Assembly (NCBI GenBank): GCA_039636865.1
Contig: CP144172.1
Location: 2,914,001-2,978,000 of the forward strand
Length of the DNA stretch: 64,000 nucleotides
DNA from: Dermatophilaceae bacterium Sec6.4
GTDB lineage: Bacteria; Actinomycetota; Actinomycetes; Actinomycetales; Dermatophilaceae
Direction: 5' to 3'
A model generated the notes under the pieces. The model saw only the letters and a program-made list of their open reading frames with translations. It was not told the origin of the DNA and searched no databases. Of the stretch, positions 7,782 through 16,644 are shown one piece after another. Positions within the stretch are counted from its first letter, which is position 1. Each line of letters starts with the position of its first letter. A program made the position numbers and the translations under genes.

Positions 7782-7811
7782 ATGCTAGCAATTTTGATAT
7801 CACATTTGCAA
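7782..7811 (-). promoter_or_regulatory. Promoter of the PIN toxin-antitoxin pair, probably leaderless
   Basis: On the minus strand TTGCAA (7806-7811), an 18-base spacer and TAGCAT (7782-7787) form a good sigma-70-type promoter. The -10 box ends 6 bases before the antitoxin ATG at 7775, so the transcript should begin at or next to the start codon. The spacer holds AT-rich symmetric sequence (TGATATCA) suitable for antitoxin binding. Confidence 0.55.
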
Positions 7812-8069
7812 GCAACTCGCATGATCCGGAGCTTCGAGTCCGTAAGACGATCCCGTTGCGGGGACGAAACCGTGATCCGACAGCAACCCTGGGTGTGACT
7901 CTCCTATAACCATGCGTTTCATCGGTGGCGGGGACTGTCTGTCGGGCATGATGGCGGGCGTGGGGAAGTCCAACGGTGACTGGCTGGTGTCAGGGTGCGT
8001 CGCACGCGATGAGCGCGACCTGTCCACGTTGGCGACCGAAGACTGCGGTGACTCGAAGGCTGATATCCG

Positions 8070-8498
8070 TTGATCGGTCGATTGACCTGGTGGGGTGCCT
8101 GTCTCTACGGCGTAGTCACGATGGGCATTTTCTTTGCTCTGCAGACCATTGCCCCCAGCGATTCGCATTCGGGATCGCCCTCGTGGGTCGAGGTGATGGG
8201 CTCGATTGGGGTCGGCGTCCTGCTTGGCGCAGGATTTGGCCTGCTCATGAGATTCGTCTCAAGTGGCCGACAGGCACCCGCCCGCAGGGTGCAGGCCCTG
8301 ACCTTCGTTGGTCTTTTTGTCGCCATGGGTGGCGTGGTGATGCAGTTCGCGGCACGACCACAGTGGTTTGTCATCACCGATATCGCAGCCTGCTGCCTCG
8401 GGTATCTGCTGTGCTGCACCTTGTTCCTCACACCATTGCGGTACCGCCTGCTGGCCTCGAACAAGATGCGGAGTCCCTCCAGCCAGTCTGAGGTTTAA
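8070..8498 (+). CDS. Hypothetical small membrane protein
   Basis: The product of up to 142 residues has four hydrophobic segments near residues 7-24, 43-62, 76-97 and 103-122, and short polar ends. I recognise no family. The start is uncertain: TTG at 8070 keeps the first membrane segment, while an ATG at 8121 would cut into it. The roughly 290-bp stretch before it holds the toxin-antitoxin promoter (minus strand) and one copy of a degenerate repeat (7841-7870), but no other gene that I can support. Confidence 0.5.
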   Translation: MIGRLTWWGACLYGVVTMGIFFALQTIAPSDSHSGSPSWVEVMGSIGVGVLLGAGFGLLMRFVSSGRQAPARRVQALTFVGLFVAMGGVVMQFAARPQWFVITDIAACCLGYLLCCTLFLTPLRYRLLASNKMRSPSSQSEV

Positions 8499-8635
8499 CC
8501 TCAGACATATTGATTAAAAGGGACCTTGCTAGGCCCCAAAGACCCGCCCAGGTCAGATCCCTTAGCGGTCCGTATGCCGATCCCGTTACGGCGACGACGA
8601 GATCTCGGGTGCAGGTCGGCGTATGTTTCTCCTCG

Positions 8636-9124
8636 ATGATCCGTGAGAGACGTCCGCAAGACCTCGACCGGCTGTGCGAGATCGCGGCGACCCTGGATAT
8701 TCGGCCGAGTTCGATGTCAGGCAAGGACCCCAAAGCATGGCTCGAGACGGATGCCGTCGAGCTTTCGTGGGTGTACGACATGGCGCCGGTGCACGTCGCG
8801 CCGACTCAGAACTTGGTCGGGCACGTGCAGATCTACCGCCCCACCGAGGCATCATCAACCCCCGGTCTGGCCGCATGCGCCCAGCAACCCGCCGGTGAAC
8901 TGTTGGCCATTGGCCGATTCCTTGTGAAGCCGCAAGCTCACGATTACGGGATTGCCAGGCACCTGTTGAAACAAGCGCGGATGTACATCCAGAGGCAGGG
9001 GAAGACCGCAGTCCTGGATCTGAACGCCAACGGCTACCTAACCGCCGCATTCTGCAAGAAATACGGGTTCGTCGAAATCCCCTCAACAGACCCTGCTGTT
9101 GCTCCGATGATCTACGCCAGCTGA
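8636..9124 (+). CDS. GNAT-family N-acetyltransferase
   Basis: The 162-residue protein fits the GNAT fold. It begins MIRERRPQDLDRLCEIA, as these proteins often do. The central strand ELLAIGRFLVKPQAHDYGIARHLL (near residues 92-115) carries the acetyl-CoA loop in a degenerate form, where Q/RxxGxG/A is replaced by HDYGIA. LDLNANGYLTAAFCKKYGFVEI is the characteristic last strand-helix-strand with YGF. The ATG at 8636 matches the family start; the longer open frame upstream runs through a degenerate repeat. The substrate is unknown. Confidence 0.75.
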   Translation: MIRERRPQDLDRLCEIAATLDIRPSSMSGKDPKAWLETDAVELSWVYDMAPVHVAPTQNLVGHVQIYRPTEASSTPGLAACAQQPAGELLAIGRFLVKPQAHDYGIARHLLKQARMYIQRQGKTAVLDLNANGYLTAAFCKKYGFVEIPSTDPAVAPMIYAS

Positions 9125-9213
9125 CTCAAGCCGTCAGTCTCCCGATGGCCTCCCGGCTACTGGCCAGCGTTGCGATGTCCCACTCGCCGATCGCTCACCG
9201 GTGACGATTCCTA

Positions 9214-9318
9214 TCATGGTGCGACGGGATAGTGGCTTCGGATAGCGATGCGGTTCCAGGCGTTCATCGCGATCGCGGGCCAGCTGATCGCGGTGACCTG
9301 CTCATCGCTGAGTGGGCG
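9214..9318 (-). pseudogene. Remnant of a carboxymuconolactone decarboxylase/AhpD-like gene
   Basis: Translating the minus strand from about 9318 to the TGA at 9214 gives LSDEQVTAISWPAIAMNAWN followed by RIAIRSHYPVAP. This matches the usual C-terminal end of this family (FSDEELVDLTLAIAxINAWNRLAIAFR-like). Only some 34 residues remain; the N-terminal domain and the redox-active cysteines are gone. The upstream end is overlapped in another frame by the neighbouring hypothetical gene. It looks like the stump of a gene truncated by rearrangement. Confidence 0.6.
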
Positions 9319-9793
9319 CCGACTTACTGGTGAATCTCACGGGTCCACGGAGGCCGTCCTCTGGCCATAACCGAATGAAGTGTTCTTGGGGCGGCCAATT
9401 GTCTTGTGCAAACGCTTGGGCATCGCCGGCCATCCTGCCGACGCAGACTCGGGCTCGGAGCGGGCCATCGCTGCGCCCAAGGAGGGTGCTGTCTGCGCTG
9501 GTGTCGTCACGGACGTAGATGTCTCCGGACATCTCGACTGAAAGTTCTTCCGCGATAGTCCACCCACCGTCGCGGAAGTACGTTTCTAGATCCGCTTCGG
9601 CTGGAGAGTCGAGCAGTTCGATATTGAGGCTGATTCGCTGGATTGGTGCATCGGTCTCGATGGCTATGCCATCCCCGTCCAGCATTTCTTGCGGTGTCCA
9701 GTGTGAGAATTTTTCTGCGCTCTCCATTTTCATGTCACCACCGTCGCCGTGAACGAAGTAGCACCAGAAGCTAGCTGTGACATCAACTATCAA
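9302..9793 (-). CDS. Hypothetical acidic protein
   Basis: The 163-residue product is acidic, soluble and beta-rich (IQRISLNIELLDS, DLETYFRDGGWTIAEELSVEM, RARVCVGRMAGDAQAFAQDN). I do not recognise it. A TTG at 9793 is taken as start because AAGGG lies 9 bases upstream on the minus strand; an internal ATG (MKMES) would lose a plausible first strand. Its 3' end overlaps the decarboxylase remnant in a different frame, suggesting it came in with the event that truncated that gene. Size and charge would suit an immunity or anti-defence protein, but this is speculation. Confidence 0.55.
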   Translation of the reverse strand: MIVDVTASFWCYFVHGDGGDMKMESAEKFSHWTPQEMLDGDGIAIETDAPIQRISLNIELLDSPAEADLETYFRDGGWTIAEELSVEMSGDIYVRDDTSADSTLLGRSDGPLRARVCVGRMAGDAQAFAQDNWPPQEHFIRLWPEDGLRGPVRFTSKSAPTQR

Positions 9794-10156
9794 AAGATGA
9801 GCCCTTCCCGCTCGACTGACATTCCCTGGCTAGAAGTCTAGGAGCTCGTGCCTGACGATGAAGAAATTTGATGAGGCCATCGCTGTTCCGGTCAGGGATC
9901 CCACAAACGGTGAACCTGCAGGTCAGAGATGCAGCCGCACCTCCTTAGCGCGATGTCCGTCCCGTAACGCCCGTCCGCCTGGGCGTCCCGGGATAGGGGC
10001 GTCTTACGAGCACATCAGGGTGCAGGACCCAGACTGGATTGTGAGAATTCGCGCACAGCAGCTGCGTGCCGATCTGCCGGTCAACACGCTGAGTCGATGG
10101 AGGGTGGCGCGAGCGACCTCAGATGGATGAACCACGGCCAGTGATTCACTTCAGGT
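9794..10156. other. 363-bp intergenic stretch with decayed repeat sequence
   Basis: I see no convincing gene here. An open frame at 9858-10130 on the plus strand lacks a ribosome site and reads through repeat-like sequence. The part near 9952-10010 (TGTCCGTCCCGTAACG, then GCGTCCCGGGATAGG and GCGTCTTACG) resembles the ends of the 148-bp elements and the short repeats at 7841 and 8571. It marks the right edge of the accessory region. Confidence 0.4.
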
Positions 10157-10549
10157 ATGCCTACTCACGCACCGCCCAGCCCGGACGCGACCGTTCTCAC
10201 CCGGCAGGACCGTAGCTGGGGCGTCATCGCCCACCTTTCGGCCATCATCGCCGCCGTCCTGTCGGCGGGTTGGCTGAGCCTGATCGGACCGCTGGTCGTC
10301 TACCTGCTGAAGAAGGACCGGCCCGGTGTCCGAGCGACCGCTGCGGGCGCCTTCAATTTCAATCTGGCCTTCTGGGTCGTGTACCTGATCTCATGGGGGC
10401 TGATCTTCACGCTGGTCGGCGCGGTAGTGGGCATCCCGCTGCTGATCATCGCGTTCCTGGTCAGCGTGTGGTGCCATCTGCGCGGCGCCATCGCCAGCTA
10501 CCACGGGCGCCCGTACACCTACCCGTTCCAGCTCAAGGTGCTGCGTTAG
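10157..10549 (+). CDS. DUF4870 domain membrane protein
   Basis: The 130-residue protein matches the DUF4870 layout. A short polar start is followed by RSWGVIAHLSAIIAAVL (first membrane helix), a conserved loop GPLVVYLLKKDRPGVRATAA, then two further hydrophobic segments (FNFNLAFWVVYLISWGLIFTL and VVGIPLLIIAFLVSVWCHL). The family is widespread in actinobacteria and its function is unknown. It converges on hemW with only 7 bases between the stops. It is the first gene of the conserved part of the window. Confidence 0.85.
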   Translation: MPTHAPPSPDATVLTRQDRSWGVIAHLSAIIAAVLSAGWLSLIGPLVVYLLKKDRPGVRATAAGAFNFNLAFWVVYLISWGLIFTLVGAVVGIPLLIIAFLVSVWCHLRGAIASYHGRPYTYPFQLKVLR

Positions 10550-10556
10550 AAGGAGG

Positions 10557-11804
10557 TCAAAAGCCAAGCAGTCGGCGTACAACGGTGTCGGCCAGCATCC
10601 GCCCACGCAAGGTCAGCACAACCCTGCGGTCGCGAGACCGTAGGGCTGGGCCCGGCTGCACCAACTCATCCGCAATCAGACCGGCTACCGCCGAGCGACC
10701 CTTGGCGGCTAAGGAATCTAGCTTCAGACCGTCAATCAACCGGATGCCCAGCAGAATCTTCTCGTCGTACAGCTGCTCCTGGGTCAGGATCTCCCGACCC
10801 GCGCCCGGCGATACGTCGCGTCCCAGCCGGTCCGCATACGCCGTGGGGTGCTTGACGTTCCACCAGCGCACCCCACCGACGTGACTGTGGGCGCCCGGCC
10901 CGATCCCCCACCAGTCGTCGCCACGCCAGTAACTCTCATTGTGCGCGCATCGCGCATCGGTCCGGGCGGCCCAGTTACTGATCTCGTACCAGCCGTATCC
11001 GGCAGCCGCGAGCATCCCGTCCGCCATTTCGTATTTGAGCGCCTCGTCGTCGTCCTGCGGCATCGGCACCTCTCCGCGCCGGACCTGAGCGGCGAGTTTG
11101 GTGCCGTCCTCCACAACAAGCGCGTACGCGCTGACGTGGTCCGGGCTGAGGGCCACCACTGCCTCGAGGCTGCGCTGCCAATCGTCCAGACTCTCCCCCG
11201 GTGTGCCGTAGATCAGATCGAGGCTGACTTGCAACCCGGCATCGCGCGCATACCCGACAGCATGCTCGACATTCGCCGGGTCATGAGTACGGTCCAGAGT
11301 GGCCAACACGTGGGGCACCGCCGACTGCATTCCGATGCTGACCCGGGTGAAACCACCCACCGCGAGAGTGCGGACGACGTGCGCCGTGACCGTGTCCGGA
11401 TTGGCCTCGGTGGTGATCTCGGCGCCCTCAATGAGGCCGAAACGATCTCTGATGCCGTCCACCATGCGCACGAGGTCATCTGCGGCGAGCATGGTGGGAG
11501 TGCCTCCGCCGATGAATACCGTAGACACCGCCGGTACCTGTTCACCCGTGCTGCGCAGCACCCGGTCGGCCAACGTAATTTCCGAGAGTGCTGTATTTGC
11601 GTAGGAACTGACACCGGCACCCGACCCGGGAATACCGAGCTCGGGAAGGGTGTAGGTGTTGAAATCGCAGTAGCCGCAACGCACCCGGCAGAACGGCACG
11701 TGCAGGTAGACGCCGAATTGTCGCTCTGCGAGACCGCGCAGTGCCGGCTCGGGAATGCCACCGTCGCTGGGGACGGGTTCACCCTCAGGTAAGGCGCCCG
11801 GCAC
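10557..11804 (-). CDS. hemW: Radical SAM protein HemW
   Basis: The 415-residue protein is a HemN-like radical SAM enzyme of the HemW type. The cluster motif C39-x3-C43-x2-C46 (CRVRCGYCDF) follows FGVYLHVPFC, and GGGTPTML, TEANPD and IGMQS are the usual radical SAM and HemN family blocks. HemW binds and delivers haem, although it is often annotated as coproporphyrinogen III dehydrogenase. Actinobacteria use a different coproporphyrin route, which supports the chaperone role. The GTG start at 11804 has AGAGG 8 bases upstream. It lies downstream of lepA, trmB and a DUF4442 gene on the same strand, the common actinobacterial order. Confidence 0.93.
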   Translation of the reverse strand: MPGALPEGEPVPSDGGIPEPALRGLAERQFGVYLHVPFCRVRCGYCDFNTYTLPELGIPGSGAGVSSYANTALSEITLADRVLRSTGEQVPAVSTVFIGGGTPTMLAADDLVRMVDGIRDRFGLIEGAEITTEANPDTVTAHVVRTLAVGGFTRVSIGMQSAVPHVLATLDRTHDPANVEHAVGYARDAGLQVSLDLIYGTPGESLDDWQRSLEAVVALSPDHVSAYALVVEDGTKLAAQVRRGEVPMPQDDDEALKYEMADGMLAAAGYGWYEISNWAARTDARCAHNESYWRGDDWWGIGPGAHSHVGGVRWWNVKHPTAYADRLGRDVSPGAGREILTQEQLYDEKILLGIRLIDGLKLDSLAAKGRSAVAGLIADELVQPGPALRSRDRRVVLTLRGRMLADTVVRRLLGF

Positions 11805-11816
11805 GGCTGAATCCTC

Positions 11817-12296
11817 TCAATGTTTCGTGCTTGCGGATTTCACGGTGACCCACACCGGGATGATGCCGCGGACCACCTCGGTGCCATCGTCCAGGGACGC
11901 GCAGCAGCGTACGTCGACGGCGAACGGCGGCTCGCCTGCCCAATCCTCGGGGTCGGTGCGTGCTTCGCAGCGCACGTCGCCGGGTACCTTGGCCAGGTAG
12001 TCCAGCTGGATGCCGCGCGGGATCCACCGCATCCCTGCCGGAAGCGTCGCTTCGCACAACAGCCCCATCGCCGCTTCCAGGCCGTTGGCGATGGCAATCG
12101 CGTGCAGCGTCCCGAGGTGGTTCTGCACACGGCGCCGCTTGTGGACGCGCACCGTCGCGGCATTCGGGGCCATCTTGAGGACTTGCGGGCGCACCGTTGC
12201 AAAGTACGGCGCCTTGTACATGTAAGCGATCGAGAAGGCCCGCTTTCCAAGCGGGCGGTCAGCGAGACGCTGGTATGTCGCAAAGGTCGACGTCAT
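11817..12296 (-). CDS. DUF4442 hotdog-fold thioesterase-like protein
   Basis: The 159-residue product has the hotdog-fold outline of DUF4442/PaaI-like proteins: helix GKRAFSIAYMYKAPYFAT, then VRVHKRRRVQNHLGTLHAIA near the active-site loop (QNHLGTLHA), and the long helix ALANGLEAAMGLL-like segment. Family members are presumed acyl-CoA thioesterases, but the substrate is unknown. It sits between trmB and hemW, 13 bases from hemW, probably co-transcribed. A second member of this family lies at 32505-33008. Confidence 0.75.
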   Translation of the reverse strand: MTSTFATYQRLADRPLGKRAFSIAYMYKAPYFATVRPQVLKMAPNAATVRVHKRRRVQNHLGTLHAIAIANGLEAAMGLLCEATLPAGMRWIPRGIQLDYLAKVPGDVRCEARTDPEDWAGEPPFAVDVRCCASLDDGTEVVRGIIPVWVTVKSASTKH

Positions 12297-12306
12297 GACG
12301 GTGAGA

Positions 12307-13041
12307 TCACTGGCCGCTAGCGATGCTGGCGGTCAGCGATCTCCGCGCAGCGATGTCGTAGATCGTGCGGCCGACGTCCAGGCCCTTGCGCTCGAACCGG
12401 GTCATCACCCGACCCTCGAAGCGTTCGGTGAAATCGACGGGACCGCCAGCCGCATTGTCGAAGGCGGGCTCGGCGCGCAACACCTCGCGCATGACGAATG
12501 CGTATTCCTCCCAATCGGTCCCTAGACGCCACACACCACCGGGCCGCAGGACCGTGGCAGCCAATTGAGCGAATTGCGGTTCCACCAGGCGACGTTTGTG
12601 ATGCTTCTTCTTCGGCCAGGGGTCTGGGAAAAAGACCCACAACTCGTCGATGGACGCTGCAGGCAGAGCGCCGGCGACCAGACTCGCTGCGTCGGCCTGC
12701 ACGACCCGCAGGTTCGTCAACTCGGCACGCGCGGCCTTGGCGATGGTCTGAGCCACCCCAGGGGTCCACACCTCGACCGACAGGAAGTCCGTCTCCGGAT
12801 GGGCGGCGGCGGCGGCGACCACGCAGTCGCCCGACCCGGACCCGATCTCCAGGATCAACGGCGCCGTGCGGCCGAAGATCTGCGCTGCGTCCAGTTGAAC
12901 ACCGGGCTGCACGCTCGTGCCGTCCTGCGACAGCGGGACCAGGTAGGACGGACCATGCGCCTCGAAGGTGCGGTGGTGCCGGGGAGGCATCCGACCGCCC
13001 CGACGGGTGAACGACCGGTTGCCCGAGACCGGAGCGGTCAC
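12307..13041 (-). CDS. trmB: tRNA (guanine-N7)-methyltransferase TrmB
   Basis: The 244-residue enzyme makes m7G46 in t[14 protein letters not shown] is the SAM-binding motif I, and [17 protein letters not shown] is the signature block of TrmB. GTDWEEYA and FERKG follow in family order. I place the start at the GTG at 13041, which overlaps the lepA stop as GTGA. This keeps the N-terminal [17 protein letters not shown] segment that is conserved in the family; starting at the ATG at 12990 would remove it. Confidence 0.93.
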   Translation of the reverse strand: MTAPVSGNRSFTRRGGRMPPRHHRTFEAHGPSYLVPLSQDGTSVQPGVQLDAAQIFGRTAPLILEIGSGSGDCVVAAAAAHPETDFLSVEVWTPGVAQTIAKAARAELTNLRVVQADAASLVAGALPAASIDELWVFFPDPWPKKKHHKRRLVEPQFAQLAATVLRPGGVWRLGTDWEEYAFVMREVLRAEPAFDNAAGGPVDFTERFEGRVMTRFERKGLDVGRTIYDIAARRSLTASIASGQ

Positions 13042-14906
13042 TTCTTTGCCTTGTCCGCCGAGCCGTCCTGGGACAGTGCGGCGATGAACGCCTCCTGCGG
13101 CACCTCCACCGATCCGACCATCTTCATTCGCTTCTTGCCTTCTTTTTGCTTCTCCAGCAGCTTGCGCTTCCGGCTGATGTCGCCGCCGTAGCACTTCGCG
13201 AGGACGTCCTTGCGGATCGCGCGGATCGTCTCCCGGGCGATCACCCGGGCTCCGATCGCTGCCTGAATGGGCACCTCGTACTGCTGGCGCGGGATGAGTT
13301 CTTTGAGCTTGCCCACCATCATCACGCCGTAGGCATATGACTTGTCGCGGTGCACGATCGTGCTGAAAGCGTCGACCATGTCGCCCTGCAGCAGCACATC
13401 GACCTTGACCAGGTCGGCGTCCTGCTCACCGTCGGGCTCGTAGTCCAGCGAGGCGTATCCGCGGGTCTTGGACTTCAGCGCGTCGAAAAAGTCGAACACG
13501 ATCTCGGCCAGCGGCAGCGTGTAGCGCATCTCGACCCGCTCGGGCGAGAGGTAGTCCATCCCGCGCAACGTGCCGCGCCGCGTCTGACACAACTCCATGA
13601 TCGCGCCGATGAATTCACTCGGTGCCAGCACTGTCGCCCGCACGATCGGCTCGGTGATCGCGCTGACCTTACCTTCGGGGAACTCACTCGGGTTGGTGAC
13701 GGTTTCGACACGTCCGTCGTCCAGTCGCACCTGGTAGACCACGCTGGGCAGCGTCGAGATCAGGTCGAGATCGAACTCGCGCTCCAGCCTCTCGCGGACG
13801 ATCTCCAGGTGCAGCATCCCCAGGAAGCCGATGCGGAAACCGAAGCCCAGCGCCACCGATGTCTCAGGCTCGTAGACCAGGGCTGCATCGTTCAGCTTGA
13901 GCCGGTCCAACGCGTCGCGCAGTATCGGGTAGTCAGAACCGTCGATGGGGTAGAGCCCGGAAAAGACCATCGGCTTGGGGTCGCGGTACCCACCCAGCGC
14001 TTCGACCGCACCCGTCCGCGACGTGGTGACCGTGTCGCCGACGCGGGATTGGCGGACGTCCTTCACACCCGTGATCAGGTAGCCGACCTCACCGACGCCC
14101 AGCCCCTTGGCCGGAACCGGCTCCGGTGAGATGACACCGATCTCGAGCAGTTCGTGCGTTGCCTTCGTGGACATCATGGTGATCCGCTCGCGCGGGTGCA
14201 GCGCGCCGTCGACGACCCGCACATAGGTCACGACACCGCGGTAGGTGTCGTAGACGGAGTCGAAGATGATCGCCCGCGCGGGGCCGTCGGCGTTACCGGT
14301 CGGAGCGGGCAGCTGGGCCACGATCTGGTCCAGTAGCGGCTCGACACCGACACCGGACTTGCCGGACACCAGCAGGCAGTCCGAGGGCTCGCAGCCGATC
14401 AGCCCGGCGAGTTCCTCGGCGTACTTCTCCGGCTGAGCAGCAGGCAGGTCGATCTTGTTCAGCACCGGGATGATCGCGAGGTCGTTCTCCATCGCGAGGT
14501 AGAGATTTGCGAGGGTCTGCGCCTCGATGCCCTGCGCGGCATCCACCAGCAGCACCGCACCCTCGCAGGCAGCCAGCGAGCGGGAAACCTCGTAGGTGAA
14601 GTCGACGTGCCCAGGAGTGTCGATCATGTTGAGGCAGTAGACGATTTCGGAACCGTCGGCTGCCGTGGTCGCCCACGGCATCCGGACCGCCTGGCTCTTG
14701 ATGGTGATGCCGCGCTCGCGCTCGATATCCATCCGGTCCAGGTACTGCGCCCGCATCGCCCGGGGATCCACGACGCCGGTCATCTGCAACATCCGGTCCG
14801 CCAGGGTCGACTTGCCGTGGTCGATGTGCGCGATGATGCAGAAGTTGCGGATCAGGTCCGGCGGTGTCGCCGCAGGTTGCAGCGCGTTGCGGGCCATGGG
14901 TGACAC
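13038..14906 (-). CDS. lepA: Elongation factor 4 (LepA)
   Basis: LepA is a ribosomal GTPase that back-translocates or remodels stalled ribosomes. G1 (AHIDHGKST, residues 26-34), DTPGHVDF and NKID are intact. The C-terminal part has the LepA-specific end ([19 protein letters not shown]), at the usual total length (622). The GTG at 14906 is preferred because AAGGA lies 8 bases upstream; an ATG at 14897 is in frame. It leads a co-oriented run with trmB, DUF4442 and hemW. Confidence 0.97.
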   Translation of the reverse strand: MSPMARNALQPAATPPDLIRNFCIIAHIDHGKSTLADRMLQMTGVVDPRAMRAQYLDRMDIERERGITIKSQAVRMPWATTAADGSEIVYCLNMIDTPGHVDFTYEVSRSLAACEGAVLLVDAAQGIEAQTLANLYLAMENDLAIIPVLNKIDLPAAQPEKYAEELAGLIGCEPSDCLLVSGKSGVGVEPLLDQIVAQLPAPTGNADGPARAIIFDSVYDTYRGVVTYVRVVDGALHPRERITMMSTKATHELLEIGVISPEPVPAKGLGVGEVGYLITGVKDVRQSRVGDTVTTSRTGAVEALGGYRDPKPMVFSGLYPIDGSDYPILRDALDRLKLNDAALVYEPETSVALGFGFRIGFLGMLHLEIVRERLEREFDLDLISTLPSVVYQVRLDDGRVETVTNPSEFPEGKVSAITEPIVRATVLAPSEFIGAIMELCQTRRGTLRGMDYLSPERVEMRYTLPLAEIVFDFFDALKSKTRGYASLDYEPDGEQDADLVKVDVLLQGDMVDAFSTIVHRDKSYAYGVMMVGKLKELIPRQQYEVPIQAAIGARVIARETIRAIRKDVLAKCYGGDISRKRKLLEKQKEGKKRMKMVGSVEVPQEAFIAALSQDGSADKAKK

Positions 14907-14964
14907 GTGTGGGGTCCTTGCGGTGGGGAAGGGGTTTGGGCGGGTCGGTCCTCATCTTCCCACG

Positions 14965-16200
14965 TCAGGAGACCTGACCGACCGCCTCCTCGCGACGGCC
15001 GAGGCTGCTGGGTGCCGCTCTACGCCGCCCGAGGAATGCCGACACGGCGGTGATCAGGATGCCGCCGATGGCCAGGAACGCGCCCACCCGGCTGGGCCAC
15101 TCGTACCCCAGCCCCTGAGACAGCACCACTCCCCCGACCCATGCGCCGAGCGCATTGGCCATGTTGAGAGTCGAGTGGTTCAACGCTGCAGCGAGCGCCT
15201 GCCCGTCGTGCGCGACATCCATGAGGCGGGTCTGCAGCATCGGCACGAGCAGGGTGCCGACGAAACCCAGCAGGAACACGGCCAGAACTGCACCGGGCAC
15301 CGTGTGCATCATCGGTCCGAAGACGAGCAGCAGCGCCGTGATCAGGACGAGCGACACCATGATCCCGCGCAACAGGCCGATCCGCGCGACCCTGCCACTG
15401 GCGAAGGCTCCGAGTGTCATCCCGATGCCGTAGCAGACCAGGAAGAACGGTACGAGCTCGTCGCGGACGCCGGTGAGCTGCGTGAGGGTCGGCGCGATAT
15501 AGGAGAAAGTGGCGAACATCCCACCGAAGCCGACCGTGCCGATACCGAGCGCCAACCAGACCTGCGGGAGGCGTAAGGCTCGCAGCTCCGAACCTGCCGT
15601 CGCGCCCACCGGACGCCCCGACCTGGGGATAAAACGCAGCACCGCGAGCACCGTCAACACAGCGATCACCGCCACCACTGCGTATGGCCACTCCCAGCCG
15701 AACTGCTGCCCGATGATCGTCAGGGCGGGCACCCCGACGATATTCGCGACCGTCAGCCCGGTAAGAATCATCGCTACCGCCCAGGTCCGGCGGTGTTTTT
15801 CCACGAACCCGGCACCGAGCAGGGATGCGATCCCGAAGAAGGCACCGTGCGGCAGCCCGGACAGAAAGCGCGCAACGAGCAGGGTGGGGAAGTTCGGGGC
15901 GAGCGCAGATGCGGTATTGAAGAGTGCGAATGCAATCATCAACGCGACCAGCAGACCTTTGCGCGGCAGCTTCGCGGCGAACGTGGTGATTGTCGGGGCC
16001 CCGACAACTACCCCGAGCGCATACGCGGACACGACGTAACCGGCCTTCGGGATGCTGACATGGACCCCGTCGGCGATCTGGGGCAGTAGCCCCAGCGTGA
16101 CGAACTCAGTGGTGCCGATCGCGAATCCGCCCAGCGCCAACGAACCCAGCGCTGCATACAGGGTGGAGCCGCGCAGCGGGATATCGGTCACTGTCACCAT
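14965..16200 (-). CDS. MFS transporter, DHA1 drug or sugar efflux type
   Basis: The 411-residue protein has about 12 membrane segments and resembles the AraJ/YdhP-like DHA1 branch. It starts LGSLALGGFAIGTTEFVTLGL-like in the first helix, and carries the A-like motif in loop 2-3 and LSGLPHGAFFGIASLL in helix 5. Relatives export arabinose, drugs or purines; the substrate cannot be assigned. The ATG at 16200 begins just before the first helix. It is followed by lepA upstream on the same strand at a distance of about 60 bases, but its own promoter should lie in the 444-bp gap above 16200. Confidence 0.85.
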   Translation of the reverse strand: MVTVTDIPLRGSTLYAALGSLALGGFAIGTTEFVTLGLLPQIADGVHVSIPKAGYVVSAYALGVVVGAPTITTFAAKLPRKGLLVALMIAFALFNTASALAPNFPTLLVARFLSGLPHGAFFGIASLLGAGFVEKHRRTWAVAMILTGLTVANIVGVPALTIIGQQFGWEWPYAVVAVIAVLTVLAVLRFIPRSGRPVGATAGSELRALRLPQVWLALGIGTVGFGGMFATFSYIAPTLTQLTGVRDELVPFFLVCYGIGMTLGAFASGRVARIGLLRGIMVSLVLITALLLVFGPMMHTVPGAVLAVFLLGFVGTLLVPMLQTRLMDVAHDGQALAAALNHSTLNMANALGAWVGGVVLSQGLGYEWPSRVGAFLAIGGILITAVSAFLGRRRAAPSSLGRREEAVGQVS

Positions 16201-16644
16201 GGTGGCTGCCCGGCGGTCGCAGGACAAATGCGCCGAGGCGTACTTCGCAAGACAGTCTCCGATCCGGACAAAATTGCTCAGCTGACCAATTCCGATGCTG
16301 GCGACGGGACGTGTGAACGCAGCAGGAATGCAAGCCCCCCGTCCGGATCGTGGACAGTCACCAATCGGTTTGCACCGACACCTGTGGTTCGGCCGTAGTT
16401 CATTCACGCCTGCGCCACGCACGATTTGCCAGGTGCGAGTCTGGCCGGCTTTTCCATCAAATCAATTGCAGCAGTAGTTTTTTCGCGTTCAGATGTGTGG
16501 TCGGGAACACCGCTGAACGCCGGTCCGTGACGCACGAAGCGCGCGAGGCTCATCGTCACGCATCCCCGATACGACGGGGCGGTCCTTCCTACCAGCCGGG
16601 GGGAATGTCAGGCTTACCACCTGACGAAACACTCGTGCTACTGA
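16201..16644. other. 444-bp divergent intergenic region
   Basis: This gap separates the divergent MFS and IclR genes and must hold both promoters. The base composition is more AT-rich than the genes, for example around 16457-16488 with a run of T. A small inverted repeat (TCAGG and CCTGA around 16608-16623) sits about 20 bases before the IclR start. I see no RNA gene or small coding sequence that I can support. Confidence 0.5.

Noticed and set aside
9858-10130. 90-codon open frame upstream of the DUF4870 gene
   Set aside because: No ribosome site, and the sequence runs through degenerate repeat DNA. The last 40 residues could be a remnant of something, but I could not place them.
10551-10559. 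Perfect Shine-Dalgarno-like AAGGAGGTC just after the DUF4870 stop
   Set aside because: No coding sequence follows on that strand; it lies at the convergent hemW end and is probably chance or a vestige.
13350-14129. 259-codon open frame antisense to lepA
   Set aside because: Shadow of the highly conserved LepA gene.
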